This document shows, one piece after another, positions 1 to 9,571 of a stretch of 64,000 nt of DNA (position 1 is its first letter; every line of letters starts with the position of its first letter). The stretch comes from Pseudoalteromonas lipolytica (GTDB lineage: Bacteria; Pseudomonadota; Gammaproteobacteria; Enterobacterales; Alteromonadaceae), in the NCBI RefSeq assembly GCF_001306915.1, contig NZ_LJTC01000003.1, positions 245,833 to 309,832 on the forward strand. Reading direction: 5' to 3'. Below the pieces are notes generated by a model. It had not been told where the DNA came from. It was given only the letters and a program-made list of their open reading frames with translations, and did not search any database. A program made the translations under genes and the position numbers.

Positions 1-596
1 AATGCGGTGATAAGCTTTCGGCTGATAGTCTTACCTATGAAAAACAAGGTGGGCTTGGCAGCTTTACTTATGGTGTTCTTGATACACACTTTAGCGAGCG
101 CAACAGAACAATGCGTTTGGCAAGATTACTGGCAGATACCGGGCAACAGCATGGTTTTGGCATTGATGAGACCACCGCCCTTGTATCAATTCGAGCTGGT
201 GAAACTGCACTAATGACGGTGATTGGTAAAAGCGGTGTCGTGCATGTTAAATCTAACGCTAAAAATAACGGAGCAATCAGTTATTGGCCTGCTGGTGCAG
301 TTATTGATGTAACAAAGGATGGTTTTACTCTAGCTAAACGAACTGTTGATAATGCACTCCCTAGTATTAAAATTCCGCCACTACCGATGCAGCGTTTTGG
401 CACTATTTTTTCAGATGCTAAATTACGTTCGCTTGTACAAGCTATGTGTTTAACCCAAGAGCAACAGGCAGTAGCCCAGCACGATGAGTTTTTATTGGAC
501 TTAATTGCCACTGACAATACTCGTTATTACCGTGTAAATACGAGTAGTACAGGCTGTGCAGTAGAAAACCTAGCATTTAAAGTTAAGACCTTTTAG
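1..596 (+). CDS. Cyanophycinase-like serine peptidase (family S51), C-terminal part
   Basis: The gene is cut by the left window edge; the frame is open from base 3, giving 197 visible residues. An ATG at 111 is internal, because conserved sequence lies upstream of it. The visible motifs DTHFSERNR, then RLARLL, then FGIDETTAL are the signature of the cyanophycinase/peptidase S51 group, where the His and the GIDE(T)TA block lie near the active site. Family members hydrolyse cyanophycin or related peptides, often outside the cytoplasm. The nucleophilic Ser would lie upstream and cannot be seen, so activity is not shown. The C-terminal 100 residues are less conserved. The true substrate is unknown. 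Confidence 0.75.
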   Translation, partial: CGDKLSADSLTYEKQGGLGSFTYGVLDTHFSERNRTMRLARLLADTGQQHGFGIDETTALVSIRAGETALMTVIGKSGVVHVKSNAKNNGAISYWPAGAVIDVTKDGFTLAKRTVDNALPSIKIPPLPMQRFGTIFSDAKLRSLVQAMCLTQEQQAVAQHDEFLLDLIATDNTRYYRVNTSSTGCAVENLAFKVKTF

Positions 597-627
597 CAGT
601 TAAGGTACTGAAAAAGTAGTGGATTAT

Positions 628-666
628 TTGTTCATTATTAGTTAGCGTAAAGCTAATAATGAACAA
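628..666. repeat. 14-bp perfect inverted repeat
   Basis: Arms at 628-641 and 653-666 are perfectly complementary around an 11-base spacer. No T-run follows, so it is a weak terminator candidate for the upstream peptidase gene. The right arm covers an ATG at 659 that could otherwise be taken as the start of the next gene, which favours the start at 683. Confidence 0.6.
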
Positions 667-682
667 ACCATGGAATGGAGTT

Positions 683-1096
683 ATGAAATATAACGTACTA
701 CTTTTATTTATTTTTGGCTGTTTATTTGCCTATTTATCTATACCAGTCATAGGTTATGGCTCGGCTATTGCGATTCCAACCGAAGTACTTTCAGCCCTTT
801 ATGACTTGTCACCTAACTTTGCTTTATCAATGGTTGATATCGTTACTTTAGGTCTTCCATTATTAGCGTTACTTTTGGTGTTTTTATTAATAAGTAAGTC
901 GCTGTATCTCAAAGACAAAGCGTATTCATATTTTATATTGCTGACACCATTTTTAGCATTGCATTTATATTTTGCTTTTAATACATTTTCTGCAAATATT
1001 GATAACACCGCTTTACTGACTAGTTTCCCTAAGTATGTACTACTAGTGCTATTTGTGGCGCTTTTTTCTACTCATAAGAAACCGAACTTTAGTTGA
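683..1096 (+). CDS. Small membrane protein of unknown function
   Basis: I do not recognise this 137-residue protein. It is very hydrophobic, with about four membrane segments (roughly residues 3-25, 50-72, 82-100 and 118-132) and a short polar basic tail. I chose the ATG at 683 over the one at 659, because 659 lies inside an inverted repeat and the purine-rich stretch at 672-680 precedes 683. It is co-oriented with the genes on either side but separated from both, so no operon link is evident. Confidence 0.6.
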   Translation: MKYNVLLLFIFGCLFAYLSIPVIGYGSAIAIPTEVLSALYDLSPNFALSMVDIVTLGLPLLALLLVFLLISKSLYLKDKAYSYFILLTPFLALHLYFAFNTFSANIDNTALLTSFPKYVLLVLFVALFSTHKKPNFS

Positions 1097-1167
1097 TGTA
1101 AGTCATACGCGAAAGTTCAACATATAAGCTAATCTCTAATTAATCAGTGAACGAAGTTGGTAACACA

Positions 1168-2256
1168 ATGAAAAAATTACTGCTATTAACAAGTGGGGGT
1201 GATTGCCCTGGGCTTAATGGGGTGATCAGAGCGGTGGTTAAAGCAGCCGAACATGATGGCAATTGGCAGGTGTATGGTAGCCGAAGAGCGTACTGTGGTG
1301 TGCTTGAAAAGCCAAACGATATTATACACTTAACCAGTGAAGTGGTGGCTGGTATTCATGTTCGTGGTGGAACAATTCTGGAAACTGTTAATAAAGGGAA
1401 TCCTACCGCTTTTCCTGCTGAAATAGCAGGCGAACAAGTGTTTATTGACCGCTCTGATGAGTTAATCGGTATTATTAAGCAACTTGGTTTTGATGCGGTA
1501 ATAAATATAGGTGGTGATGGTTCGCACAGAGTGTCTCAGCATTTATTTGAGCATGGCTTAAATATCGTAGGCGTACCAAAAACCATTGATAATGATTTAT
1601 ATGGCACTGATTACACAATTGGTTTTCAGACTGCTGTCGACACCGCCACCGAAGCCATTGATCGATTAATACCAACAGCGCAAAGTCATAACCGAGTGAT
1701 TGTGACTGAGGTAATGGGACGCGATGCCGGTTGGATTTGTTTGCACTCTGCTATTGCAGCTGGCGCAGAAGTCGCGCTTATTCCAGAAATTCCTTACGAT
1801 ATTGAAGCGATTAAAGCCAAACTAACATCACGTTTTGATAAAGGCCACGGATTTGCCAATATTGTCATTTCAGAAGGAGCTAAACCTGTTGCTGGTGGTG
1901 TTGTTAGTAAACAATCAAATGAACTCGGTTACGAAAACCCTGTACTAGGTGGTATTGCTGAGCAGCTTGCTTCACAAATACGTGTAGCGCTTGACCTTGA
2001 TGTAAGAGTAACCGTATTAGGGCATATTCAACGTGGTGGCACACCTAATGCGTTTGATAGGGTGCTTGCAGCAGAGTTTGGGGTGCAAGCATTTGAGCTA
2101 GTAAAGCAAGGCCAATTTGGTTTTATCCCTGTCAGTAAAGACGGTGAAATTAAACCAATCAGTTTAAAAGAAGCTACTTCTGAATATCGTGTCATCCCTC
2201 TAGAACATCCTTTAATAACAAGTGCCCGCGCTATGGGCATGTGTTTAGGCGAATAA
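1168..2256 (+). CDS. pfkA: 6-phosphofructokinase (Gly/Lys active-site type)
   Basis: Phosphorylates fructose 6-phosphate to fructose 1,6-bisphosphate in glycolysis, in the cytosol. The 362-residue chain starts MKKLLLLTSGGDCPGLNG, the usual N-terminal phosphate-binding loop. It carries GGDGS, then PKTIDNDL with the catalytic Asp, then MGRDAGWICL. The Gly of GGDG is known to go with ATP use, while the Lys of PKTIDND is typical of pyrophosphate enzymes; the Gly/Lys combination occurs in the so-called group III PFKs, which are mostly ATP-dependent. A GTG at 1147 is in frame, but the family N-terminus begins at the ATG at 1168. Confidence 0.88.
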   Translation: MKKLLLLTSGGDCPGLNGVIRAVVKAAEHDGNWQVYGSRRAYCGVLEKPNDIIHLTSEVVAGIHVRGGTILETVNKGNPTAFPAEIAGEQVFIDRSDELIGIIKQLGFDAVINIGGDGSHRVSQHLFEHGLNIVGVPKTIDNDLYGTDYTIGFQTAVDTATEAIDRLIPTAQSHNRVIVTEVMGRDAGWICLHSAIAAGAEVALIPEIPYDIEAIKAKLTSRFDKGHGFANIVISEGAKPVAGGVVSKQSNELGYENPVLGGIAEQLASQIRVALDLDVRVTVLGHIQRGGTPNAFDRVLAAEFGVQAFELVKQGQFGFIPVSKDGEIKPISLKEATSEYRVIPLEHPLITSARAMGMCLGE

Positions 2257-2258
2257 TC

Positions 2259-2285
2259 TGCGAATTGATATAACTTCAATTCGCA
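2259..2285 (+). terminator. Hairpin after pfkA
   Basis: A 10-bp perfect stem (2259-2268 with 2276-2285) with a 7-base loop sits two bases after the pfkA stop codon. It lacks a proper T-run, so it may be a weak terminator or an mRNA-stabilising hairpin. Confidence 0.45.
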
Positions 2286-2411
2286 TAACTAATAGTTTTA
2301 AAACAACTTTCTCAGTTACGTTCGTAATAATTCAATTAGCAATTTATTTATTGCACAAAATTCATGCGTTAAAGCAAGCATTTTATTTAATGTAAAGTTC
2401 TTTAAAGATGG

Positions 2412-2456
2412 TTGATCTGTGCCTTTTTTGGTTTAGAATGATCGTTCACTCTAAAC
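2412..2456 (+). promoter_or_regulatory. Efflux operon promoter with overlapping TetR-type operator
   Basis: A sigma-70-like promoter is visible: TTGATC at 2412-2417, 16 bases, TAGAAT at 2434-2439. A 26-bp imperfect palindrome at 2431-2456 (11 of 13 base pairs) covers the -10 element, with outer arms GTTTAGA and TCTAAAC and a TGA/TCA core. This is the size and placement expected for a TetR-family repressor site. The obvious candidate repressor is the TetR gene at 8309. That link is inference. Confidence 0.65.
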
Positions 2457-2469
2457 TAAGGAACTACAC

Positions 2470-3633
2470 ATGCAGCGCTCTCGCATTCCATTTTTTGCAC
2501 TGTCAGCTTTGGCTGGTGCTGTTTTATTATCAGGCTGCGGCCAATCAGAATCGGCTCAAGGGCAAACGCAGGCAGCTCAAGCTGTTCCTGTTGGCGTTAT
2601 TGAGATGCAAAGTAAACCACTTACACTAACTAAAGAATTACCAGGTCGTGTGGCTGCTTCACGTATTGCGCAAATTCGTCCGCAGGTTAACGGTATTATT
2701 CAGTCTCGTATGTTTGTTGAAGGTGCTGAGGTTGAAAAAGGCCAAGCTTTATATCAGATTGACCCATCTACATTTGAAGCTGAAGTAGCGACTAGTAAAG
2801 CTGCTATTACTAAAGCTCAAGCCAGTATTGCTAATGCCAAGGCAAAAGCAGAGCGCTATAAAGAGCTATTAAGTATCAAAGCTGTAAGCCAACAAGATTA
2901 CGACGAAGCTGATGCAGCATACAAAGGTGCAAAAGCTGATTTACTAACGGCTCAAGCGCAGCTTAAAACCGCTGAAATCAATTTAAACTACAGCAAAGTA
3001 TTAGCGCCAATTAGTGGCCAAATTGGTAAATCAGATGTCACTGCCGGTGCCCTTGTGAGTGCTAATCAAGCAACAGCATTAGCAACCATTACTCAATTAG
3101 ACCCAATCTATGTTGATTTAACTCAGTCAAGCAGTGAACTAACACGTTTGAAAAAAGCCATTGCTGCGGGTGAGCTTGATAAAGATGCCGCTTTACATTC
3201 AAAAGTTGAATTAAAGATGGAAGACGGCAGTACTTATCAACATAAAGGTACATTGCAATTTTCTGAAGTGACTGTTGATCCAAGCACAGGCTCAGTAACC
3301 TTGCGTGCTGAATTTCCTAACCCTGAAAAATTACTGTTGCCTGGTATGTATGTTCGTGCAGTGATTGTTGAAGGTGTGAAAAGTGATGCGATTTTAGCAC
3401 CACAGCGTGGCGTAAGCAGAAACACCAAAGGTGAGCCTACAGCCATGGTTGTAAGCAAAAACAATACCGTAGAAGCACGCGTACTTAAAACTGATCGTAC
3501 TGTCGGCTCAAATTGGTTAGTGACAGACGGCCTAAACAGTGGCGATAAGTTAATTGTTGAAGGTTTACAGAAAATCCGCCCAGGTGCACCAGTCAATGCA
3601 ATGCCTGCAGAATCAGCAGCAAACAGCCAGTAA
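2470..3633 (+). CDS. acrA: RND efflux periplasmic adaptor lipoprotein (AcrA family)
   Basis: Membrane-fusion subunit that bridges the inner-membrane pump and the outer-membrane channel. The 387-residue precursor has a signal peptide ending in a lipobox with Cys23 (LLSGC), so it is inner-membrane anchored by lipid. The order is barrel and lipoyl halves (RPQVNGIIQSRMFVEGAEV, about residues 70-90), an Ala/Lys-rich coiled-coil hairpin (about 100-170), then the beta-barrel and membrane-proximal domains. A good AAGGA ribosome site precedes the ATG. First gene of an acrA-acrB-channel operon, with 12 bases to acrB. Confidence 0.93.
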   Translation: MQRSRIPFFALSALAGAVLLSGCGQSESAQGQTQAAQAVPVGVIEMQSKPLTLTKELPGRVAASRIAQIRPQVNGIIQSRMFVEGAEVEKGQALYQIDPSTFEAEVATSKAAITKAQASIANAKAKAERYKELLSIKAVSQQDYDEADAAYKGAKADLLTAQAQLKTAEINLNYSKVLAPISGQIGKSDVTAGALVSANQATALATITQLDPIYVDLTQSSSELTRLKKAIAAGELDKDAALHSKVELKMEDGSTYQHKGTLQFSEVTVDPSTGSVTLRAEFPNPEKLLLPGMYVRAVIVEGVKSDAILAPQRGVSRNTKGEPTAMVVSKNNTVEARVLKTDRTVGSNWLVTDGLNSGDKLIVEGLQKIRPGAPVNAMPAESAANSQ

Positions 3634-3645
3634 CGGAGAAACTTA

Positions 3646-6600
3646 ATGTCACGATTTTTTATTGATCGGCCCATATTTGCATGGGTACTTGCTATCGTTG
3701 TGATGCTGGCAGGTATCTTAGCAATTAGAAGTTTGCCGGTTGCGCAGTATCCATCCATTGCACCACCTGCAATTAGTATTCAAGCCACATACCCTGGTGC
3801 GTCGGCCCGTACTCTAGAAGATACGGTTACACAGGTTATTGAACAAAAAATGAAAGGGCTAGATGGCTTGCTCTACATGTCTTCAACCTCTGAGTCTAAC
3901 GGCTCTGCGACATTAACCTTAACCTTTAGTGCAGATACAGACCCTGATATCGCACAGGTTCAAGTACAAAACAAATTGTCGCTTGCAACACCGTTATTAC
4001 CAGAAGAAGTACAACGTCAAGGTGTCTCGGTTGCAAAATCGGCTCGTAACTTCTTAATGGTTGTTGGCTTTGTATCTGAAGACGGCAGCATGAACAACAT
4101 CGATATTGGTGATTATGTTTCATCAAACGTGCTTGATATTATTTCGCGCGTAAACGGTGTCGGTGAAGTACAGCTGTTTGGTTCTCAATACGCAATGCGT
4201 ATTTGGTTAGACCCAGCTAAGTTACTTAAATACTCATTAACTCCTGCTGATATTAGTGCTGCAATCAGTGCTCAAAATGCGCAGGTGTCAGCAGGTCAAC
4301 TAGGTGCATTGCCAGCGGTGAGTGGCCAGCAATTAAATGCAACGGTGACTGCACAAAGCCGCTTACAAACGCCTGAGCAATTTAGAAATATTTTTGTAAA
4401 AACCAATGCTGATGGTTCAGTTGTTCGTTTAAGTGACGTTGCTGATGTTGAATTAGGTGGTGAAAACTACGGTGTTGTTGCGCGTTTTAACGGCAAACCG
4501 GCATCAGGTTTAGGTGTTAAGCTTGCTAGTGGTGCTAATGCACTTGATACAGCAGATGGCGTTAAAGCGGCGCTTGCTGAACTTGAGCCTTTCTTCCCTG
4601 AAGGTTTAACAACGGTTGTACCTTACGATACGACGCCATTCGTATCACTTTCAATTGAAAAAGTTGTCAGCACTCTTATTGAAGCTGTTGTGCTGGTGTT
4701 CTTGGTAATGTACTTATTCTTACAGAACTTCAGAGCAACACTTATTCCGACTATTGCAGTACCTGTTGTATTGCTTGGGACGTTTGCTATCTTGCAAGTG
4801 TTTGGCTTCTCAATTAATACCTTAACCATGTTTGCGATGGTACTTGCCATCGGTCTACTGGTAGATGATGCAATCGTCGTCGTTGAAAACGTTGAACGTG
4901 TAATGACTGAAGAGAATTTATCTCCTCTTGAGGCAACACGTAAATCAATGGATGAAATCAAAGGTGCCCTTGTTGGTATTGCGATGGTGCTTTCGGCAGT
5001 ATTCGTGCCTATGGCGTTCTTCCCAGGCTCAACAGGGGTTATTTATCGCCAGTTCTCAATTACCTTGGTAACTGCGATGAGTTTATCAGTGTTGGTTGCA
5101 TTGATTTTAACGCCCGCTTTGTGTGCGACAATGCTAAAACCAAGTCATGTACATAACGATAAATCTTTATTTGGTCGTTTCTTCCTTGGCTTTAACCGTG
5201 GTTTTGACAGAACGAACTCGGGTACACAAGGTTTTGTGTCTCGTATGATCAAGCACAGTAAACGCTACTTACTTATTTATGGTTTAATCGTGGGTGGCAT
5301 GGTGTTTATTTTCTCACAATTACCATCGGCATTCTTACCAGATGAAGACCAAGGTATTTTGTTTAACCAAGTCAGCTTACCTGCCGGTGCGACAACAGAG
5401 CAAACGTTAAAAGTTGTTGAAAAGATGGAACATCACTTCTTAGAAGAACAATCAGAAGCGGTAAAATCTATCTTTACGGTAACAGGCTTTAGCTTTGCAG
5501 GTTCTGGTCAAAACGCGGCAATCGGCTTTGTGGGTTTAAAACACTGGGATGAGCGTCAACGCCCTGATCTAACCGTCGGTGCGGTTGCAGGTAAAGCCAT
5601 GGGGTACTTCTCAACCATTAAAGAAGCATTCGTGTTTGCTTTCCCACCTCCTGCGGTTGTTGAGCTTGGTACTGCAAACGGTTTCACCTTGTTCTTACAA
5701 GATAGGGTTGGTCTAGGTCACGAAAAACTACTTGAAGCACGCAACATGTTTTTAGGTATGGCTGCACAAAACCCGGTGTTATCAGGTGTGCGCCCGAATG
5801 GTCAAGAAGATAAGCCAGAGCTTGAGCTTGATATTGATTTAGCAAAAGCCGAAGCATTAGGCCTAACGCAAGCAGATATCAATAATACGTTATCAACGGC
5901 TTGGGGTAGTAGCTATGTAAATGACTTTATTGACCGTGGTCGTGTGAAAAAAGTGTACTTACAAGGTACGCCAGAATCACGCATGGTGCCAGAAGACCTA
6001 GATGAGTGGTATGTACGTAACAATAATGGTGACATGGTGCCATTTACTGCCTTTGCTCATTCTTATTGGACTTATGGCTCACCGCGTCTTGAGCGTTATA
6101 ACGGCTTCTCAGCGATGGAAATCCAAGGTGCTGCTGCTCCAGGCTACAGTACGGGTCAAGCGATGGCTGAAGTTGAGAAAATAGTTAAGAAGTTACCACC
6201 GGGTGTATCGTTCGAATGGACAGGTATTTCATATGAAGAACGTTTAAGTGGTGGTCAAGCGCCATTACTTTATGCACTTTCATTATTGGTTGTATTCCTA
6301 TGTTTAGCGGCGTTATATGAGAGCTGGTCAGTTCCTGCAGCGGTTATGCTCATTGTACCGCTTGGTGTATTTGGTGCGTCGATTGCGTCATTTGTATTTA
6401 ATTTATCAAACGATATTTATCTACAAGTGGGTCTATTAACCACCATAGGTTTGGCATCAAAAAATGCCATCTTAATTGTAGAGTTTGCTATTCATAAAAT
6501 GGATGAAGGTATGAAACTTGTCGATGCCGCGGTAGCAGCTATTCGTCTACGTTTACGTCCAATCTTTATGACATCAATGGCATTTGTGTGTGGTGTACTA

Positions 6601-6777
6601 CCACTGGCAATTGCATCAAGTGCAGGCTCAGGTGCACAAAACGCACTCGGTATTGCTGTTATTGGCGGTACGCTTGCGTCATCGACCATTGTGGTAATCT
6701 TTGTGCCGCTGTTCTTTGTACTGGTGCGCCGAGTATTCCCAGGCAAAACAAAATCAACTAATGAGGAGCAGGCATAA
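3646..6777 (+). CDS. acrB: RND multidrug efflux pump, HAE-1 family (AcrB-like)
   Basis: Proton-driven inner-membrane trimeric transporter that expels hydrophobic and amphiphilic compounds, including antibiotics and detergents. At 1043 residues it has full family length. It starts with the typical [17 protein letters not shown]. The proton-relay acidic pair is visible in [13 protein letters not shown] in membrane segment 4, and the matching Lys lies in [14 protein letters not shown] in segment 10. Two large periplasmic loops are present. It is preceded by GGAGAAA and overlaps the next gene by one base (TAATG). Regulation probably comes from the palindrome over the acrA promoter. Confidence 0.95.
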   Translation: MSRFFIDRPIFAWVLAIVVMLAGILAIRSLPVAQYPSIAPPAISIQATYPGASARTLEDTVTQVIEQKMKGLDGLLYMSSTSESNGSATLTLTFSADTDPDIAQVQVQNKLSLATPLLPEEVQRQGVSVAKSARNFLMVVGFVSEDGSMNNIDIGDYVSSNVLDIISRVNGVGEVQLFGSQYAMRIWLDPAKLLKYSLTPADISAAISAQNAQVSAGQLGALPAVSGQQLNATVTAQSRLQTPEQFRNIFVKTNADGSVVRLSDVADVELGGENYGVVARFNGKPASGLGVKLASGANALDTADGVKAALAELEPFFPEGLTTVVPYDTTPFVSLSIEKVVSTLIEAVVLVFLVMYLFLQNFRATLIPTIAVPVVLLGTFAILQVFGFSINTLTMFAMVLAIGLLVDDAIVVVENVERVMTEENLSPLEATRKSMDEIKGALVGIAMVLSAVFVPMAFFPGSTGVIYRQFSITLVTAMSLSVLVALILTPALCATMLKPSHVHNDKSLFGRFFLGFNRGFDRTNSGTQGFVSRMIKHSKRYLLIYGLIVGGMVFIFSQLPSAFLPDEDQGILFNQVSLPAGATTEQTLKVVEKMEHHFLEEQSEAVKSIFTVTGFSFAGSGQNAAIGFVGLKHWDERQRPDLTVGAVAGKAMGYFSTIKEAFVFAFPPPAVVELGTANGFTLFLQDRVGLGHEKLLEARNMFLGMAAQNPVLSGVRPNGQEDKPELELDIDLAKAEALGLTQADINNTLSTAWGSSYVNDFIDRGRVKKVYLQGTPESRMVPEDLDEWYVRNNNGDMVPFTAFAHSYWTYGSPRLERYNGFSAMEIQGAAAPGYSTGQAMAEVEKIVKKLPPGVSFEWTGISYEERLSGGQAPLLYALSLLVVFLCLAALYESWSVPAAVMLIVPLGVFGASIASFVFNLSNDIYLQVGLLTTIGLASKNAILIVEFAIHKMDEGMKLVDAAVAAIRLRLRPIFMTSMAFVCGVLPLAIASSAGSGAQNALGIAVIGGTLASSTIVVIFVPLFFVLVRRVFPGKTKSTNEEQA

Positions 6778-8180
6778 TGAAAGCTAAACTTATCTCAGTG
6801 TCTGTTGCTGCACTTATGTTATCTGCCTGTAATATGGCGCCAGATATGGAGCAACGTGAATTACCCGTTGCTCAAAACTATGATATTCAAGGTACAGCGG
6901 GCGATATCAATGCGCTCAATTGGCAGTCATTTTTCAGTAATGCGCAACTTCAACAACTAATTGCGCTAACGCTTGAAAACAACAAAGATATTAAAACTGC
7001 TGCACTGAATGTGCAGCAGGTTAGAGCAATGTATCAGATTGAAGATTCTGCACTTTACCCAAGCATTGATCTCAATGCATCGGGAACCCGTCAGCGTCTT
7101 CCGGCAGATTTATCTGGTACTGGTCAAGCAACTATCTCTGAAAACTATTCAGCAACTGTTGGCTTAACCGCTTATGAGATTGATCTTTGGGGCAAAGTAC
7201 GCAACCAATCCGAGCAGGCTTTGCAAAACCTATATGCTGCTGAGTACAGTTTAACCAGTGTTCGCATTAGTTTGATTTCTGAATTAGTGAATGCATGGCT
7301 TAACTATGCGACTGACAAAGAGCTATTGGCTTTAGCAAACGAGACTTTAAAATCTCAGCAGGAGTCTTTAGAGCTAACCCGTAAAACATTTGCTCTAGGT
7401 GCTGCCTCTCAGTTAACGCTATCGCAACTTGAAAGCACAGTAGCAACCGCGAAAGTTGATATCGCAAACTATCAGCGTTTATTAAAGCGCGATAAAAATG
7501 CCCTCGACTTTTTAGTGGGTAAAACCGTGACTGCGGATTTATTACCATCACAAAATATTGATGATGTACTGAGTTTACCGGATGTGCCAGTAGGGTTACC
7601 GTCAGAGCTTCTTACTCAGCGACCTGATATCAAAGCTGCAGAGCATGATTTATTGGCAGCCAATGCAAATATTGGTGTGGCAAAAGCGGCATTCTATCCA
7701 AGCATCAGTTTAACCGCGAATGCGGGTACAGCTTCTGCTGACTTGAGTAATCTTTTTGATTCAGGTTCAGGTACTTGGAGTTTTGTACCTTCAGTAAACT
7801 TGCCTATTTTTAATATGGGTCGCAATCAAGCTAATCTCGATGTTGCAAAAGCACAGCAAGAAATGGCAATAACCAGTTACGAGCAAACCATTCAACAGGC
7901 ATTTAAAGAAGTCTCTGATGCCCTTGCTGACCGTGAAGGTTATATGCACCAGCTAGATGCCCTGAATGATTTGTACCAAAGTAATGAGCTATCTTTTACT
8001 TTATCGGATGCGCGTTTTCAAAAAGGCGCAGACAGCTACTTGCAAGTATTGGATGCACAACGAAATTGGTACAGTGCAGGACAACAGTTAATTTTGGGTA
8101 AGCAAGCGTATTTGGCGAGCCAAATTAATTTGTATAAAGCACTGGGCGGCGGCTGGAATGCACAAAATACTGTGCAATAA
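6777..8180 (+). CDS. Outer-membrane efflux channel lipoprotein (NodT/OprM family)
   Basis: Trimeric TolC-like duct that completes the efflux pump encoded just upstream. The 467-residue precursor has a lipobox with Cys18 (LMLSAC), typical of OprM/CmeC channels rather than TolC itself. Two OEP repeats are recognisable by similar ends: the first has YEIDLWGKVRNQSEQA, the second begins after LLTQRPDIKAAEHDL and contains NLPIFNMGRNQANL. It starts inside the acrB stop codon, so the two genes are translationally coupled. Confidence 0.93.
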   Translation: MKAKLISVSVAALMLSACNMAPDMEQRELPVAQNYDIQGTAGDINALNWQSFFSNAQLQQLIALTLENNKDIKTAALNVQQVRAMYQIEDSALYPSIDLNASGTRQRLPADLSGTGQATISENYSATVGLTAYEIDLWGKVRNQSEQALQNLYAAEYSLTSVRISLISELVNAWLNYATDKELLALANETLKSQQESLELTRKTFALGAASQLTLSQLESTVATAKVDIANYQRLLKRDKNALDFLVGKTVTADLLPSQNIDDVLSLPDVPVGLPSELLTQRPDIKAAEHDLLAANANIGVAKAAFYPSISLTANAGTASADLSNLFDSGSGTWSFVPSVNLPIFNMGRNQANLDVAKAQQEMAITSYEQTIQQAFKEVSDALADREGYMHQLDALNDLYQSNELSFTLSDARFQKGADSYLQVLDAQRNWYSAGQQLILGKQAYLASQINLYKALGGGWNAQNTVQ

Positions 8181-8203
8181 ATCAGCAAAAGCATAATTTA
8201 TTT

Positions 8204-8264
8204 AAGGTTTTGCAGGATCTTAGTTGTTTTGACTCTCCTCTAAGATTAAGATCCTGTAAACCTT
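8204..8264. repeat. Long inverted repeat between efflux operon and tetR
   Basis: Arms at 8204-8222 and 8247-8264 pair over about 18 positions with one unpaired base, and AT-rich flanks extend the pairing further. The 24-base centre is unpaired. It lies 23 bases after the channel gene and 44 bases before tetR. It may be a terminator for the operon, a processing site or an operator; it lacks a clear T-run. Confidence 0.6.
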
Positions 8265-8308
8265 ATTTAAATTAAAGTTAACCATAGTCAGTAAAGCTTG
8301 GAGAAACC

Positions 8309-8926
8309 ATGACGCAAAAAACAAAAAGACACAATGACCCTGCGCTTGCCGAGGCAAGACGTAATCAAGTGCTTTGTGCCGCGGCAGATTGTTTTCGACG
8401 TAAAGGCTATCATGGCGCGGGAATGGCGGAAATCTCGAAGACTGCGGGTATGAGTGCTGGCCATATCTATAATTACTTCGCCAGTAAAGAAGCAATTATA
8501 GAATCGATTGTTGAACGTGATATGGAAGAAATGTTCTCAATCTTTAAAGAGTTTGCTGATAAACCCGGCGATCGTGTCACTGTTCTGCTAGATGGTCTTG
8601 ACCGAGGCGTTGAGCGCCATACCGATTTGAGTCAAGGTGCGCTTGATTTAGAAATGCTTGCCGAGGCAGCACGTAATGAAAAAGTCGCTAACTTACTGCG
8701 TGAGTCAGATAGCCACGCCCGTGATTCAATGCGCGAATTATTAGTGGGTGAAAGAGGGCCGTTACAAGGAACGGCACTTGAAGAAGTGAATGCTCGTATC
8801 GAAGTGATGTTTTCTGTGATGGGGGGGCTTTTACTACGCAAAATGCTGAACCCAGATCTAGATATTAATGAATTACTTAAAGCACTTCGCCCAACAATGA
8901 AAACCTTGTTACTACCTTTTGAATAA
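8309..8926 (+). CDS. TetR/AcrR-family transcriptional regulator
   Basis: A 205-residue repressor-type protein. The N-terminal helix-turn-helix (about residues 20-65) reads AAADCFRRKGYHGAGMAEIS then GMSAGHIYNYFASKEAI, a textbook TetR domain. The rest is a helical ligand-binding domain. It lies downstream of the efflux operon in the same direction rather than divergent from it. The 26-bp palindrome over the acrA promoter is the best candidate binding site. The inducer is unknown. The start is the ATG at 8309, preceded by TTGGAGAAACC. Confidence 0.9.
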   Translation: MTQKTKRHNDPALAEARRNQVLCAAADCFRRKGYHGAGMAEISKTAGMSAGHIYNYFASKEAIIESIVERDMEEMFSIFKEFADKPGDRVTVLLDGLDRGVERHTDLSQGALDLEMLAEAARNEKVANLLRESDSHARDSMRELLVGERGPLQGTALEEVNARIEVMFSVMGGLLLRKMLNPDLDINELLKALRPTMKTLLLPFE

Positions 8927-9052
8927 AGCGCATCTACTAGCGCTTACTAAAGCTTTAGATAGTTACGAACTAAATTTAATGGCAATAAATCGATTTACAA
9001 AACGAAATTTTGCCTTAGTAGCATAGGGTTTTCATACCTATAAATCGACGTA

Positions 9053-9562
9053 CTAATTAGGTGAATTGGTGTCAAATGATTGATTATTTTCACTTAACGT
9101 GAACACTCTACTAAAGTTTGCAATGTCAGCAATTGCCTTGTGATTAGCATCAACTTCAAACAACGCACTGTAGTTTATGGTGAATGCTTGTGTAGTAGGA
9201 CAGGTTATTTGAACAGGCACGACAATATATGATTCATTAAAATGTGAGTCGATTTTTAAATCCCCCTCATTATGCAGCTTACAGCCTATGTCATTCTGAT
9301 TCACAACCAAATGTTTAGCTAAGTATTTTAAAATACTCTCTTTTTGGCTCTTGATCTCTTGCCATGTAATTACATCATTTGTGTTAATGTCAAAAGGTAT
9401 AACATGTTCTAAGTCAATAACAGCAACTTGCCATTGCCCTTTTAACACTAACTGCTCGTTTTCGGTTTTTGTTAAGTTAAGATACGCTGTACTTAATTGA
9501 TGGGCGTTTATTTTAAAGCTACATGCTATTAAAAATAAAAGAGCCGCTGCTAAGATTTTCAT
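9053..9562 (-). CDS. Exported HupE/UreJ_2-like ectodomain, without the membrane domain
   Basis: A 169-residue secreted protein with a signal peptide ending near residue 20 (KINA). After HQLSTAYLNL it resembles the periplasmic N-terminal domain of the HupE/UreJ_2 family, including an EF-hand-like stretch DINTNDVITWQE. Family members normally continue into several membrane helices; here the chain stops at that border, and no membrane-domain reading frame follows in 8927-9052. It may be a truncated remnant or a stand-alone domain. Last gene of the DUF4331 operon, nine bases after the TPR gene, with a good AAGGAA site. Function unknown. Confidence 0.65.
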   Translation of the reverse strand: MKILAAALLFLIACSFKINAHQLSTAYLNLTKTENEQLVLKGQWQVAVIDLEHVIPFDINTNDVITWQEIKSQKESILKYLAKHLVVNQNDIGCKLHNEGDLKIDSHFNESYIVVPVQITCPTTQAFTINYSALFEVDANHKAIADIANFSRVFTLSENNQSFDTNSPN

Positions 9563-9571
9563 GATAATTCC

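Noticed and set aside
7..213. Short plus-strand open frame with a hydrophobic start
   Set aside because: It overlaps the cyanophycinase-like gene in another frame; that frame has conserved peptidase motifs and this one has none.
3237..3758. 173-residue minus-strand open frame over the acrA-acrB junction
   Set aside because: It is a shadow of two strongly supported pump genes on the other strand.
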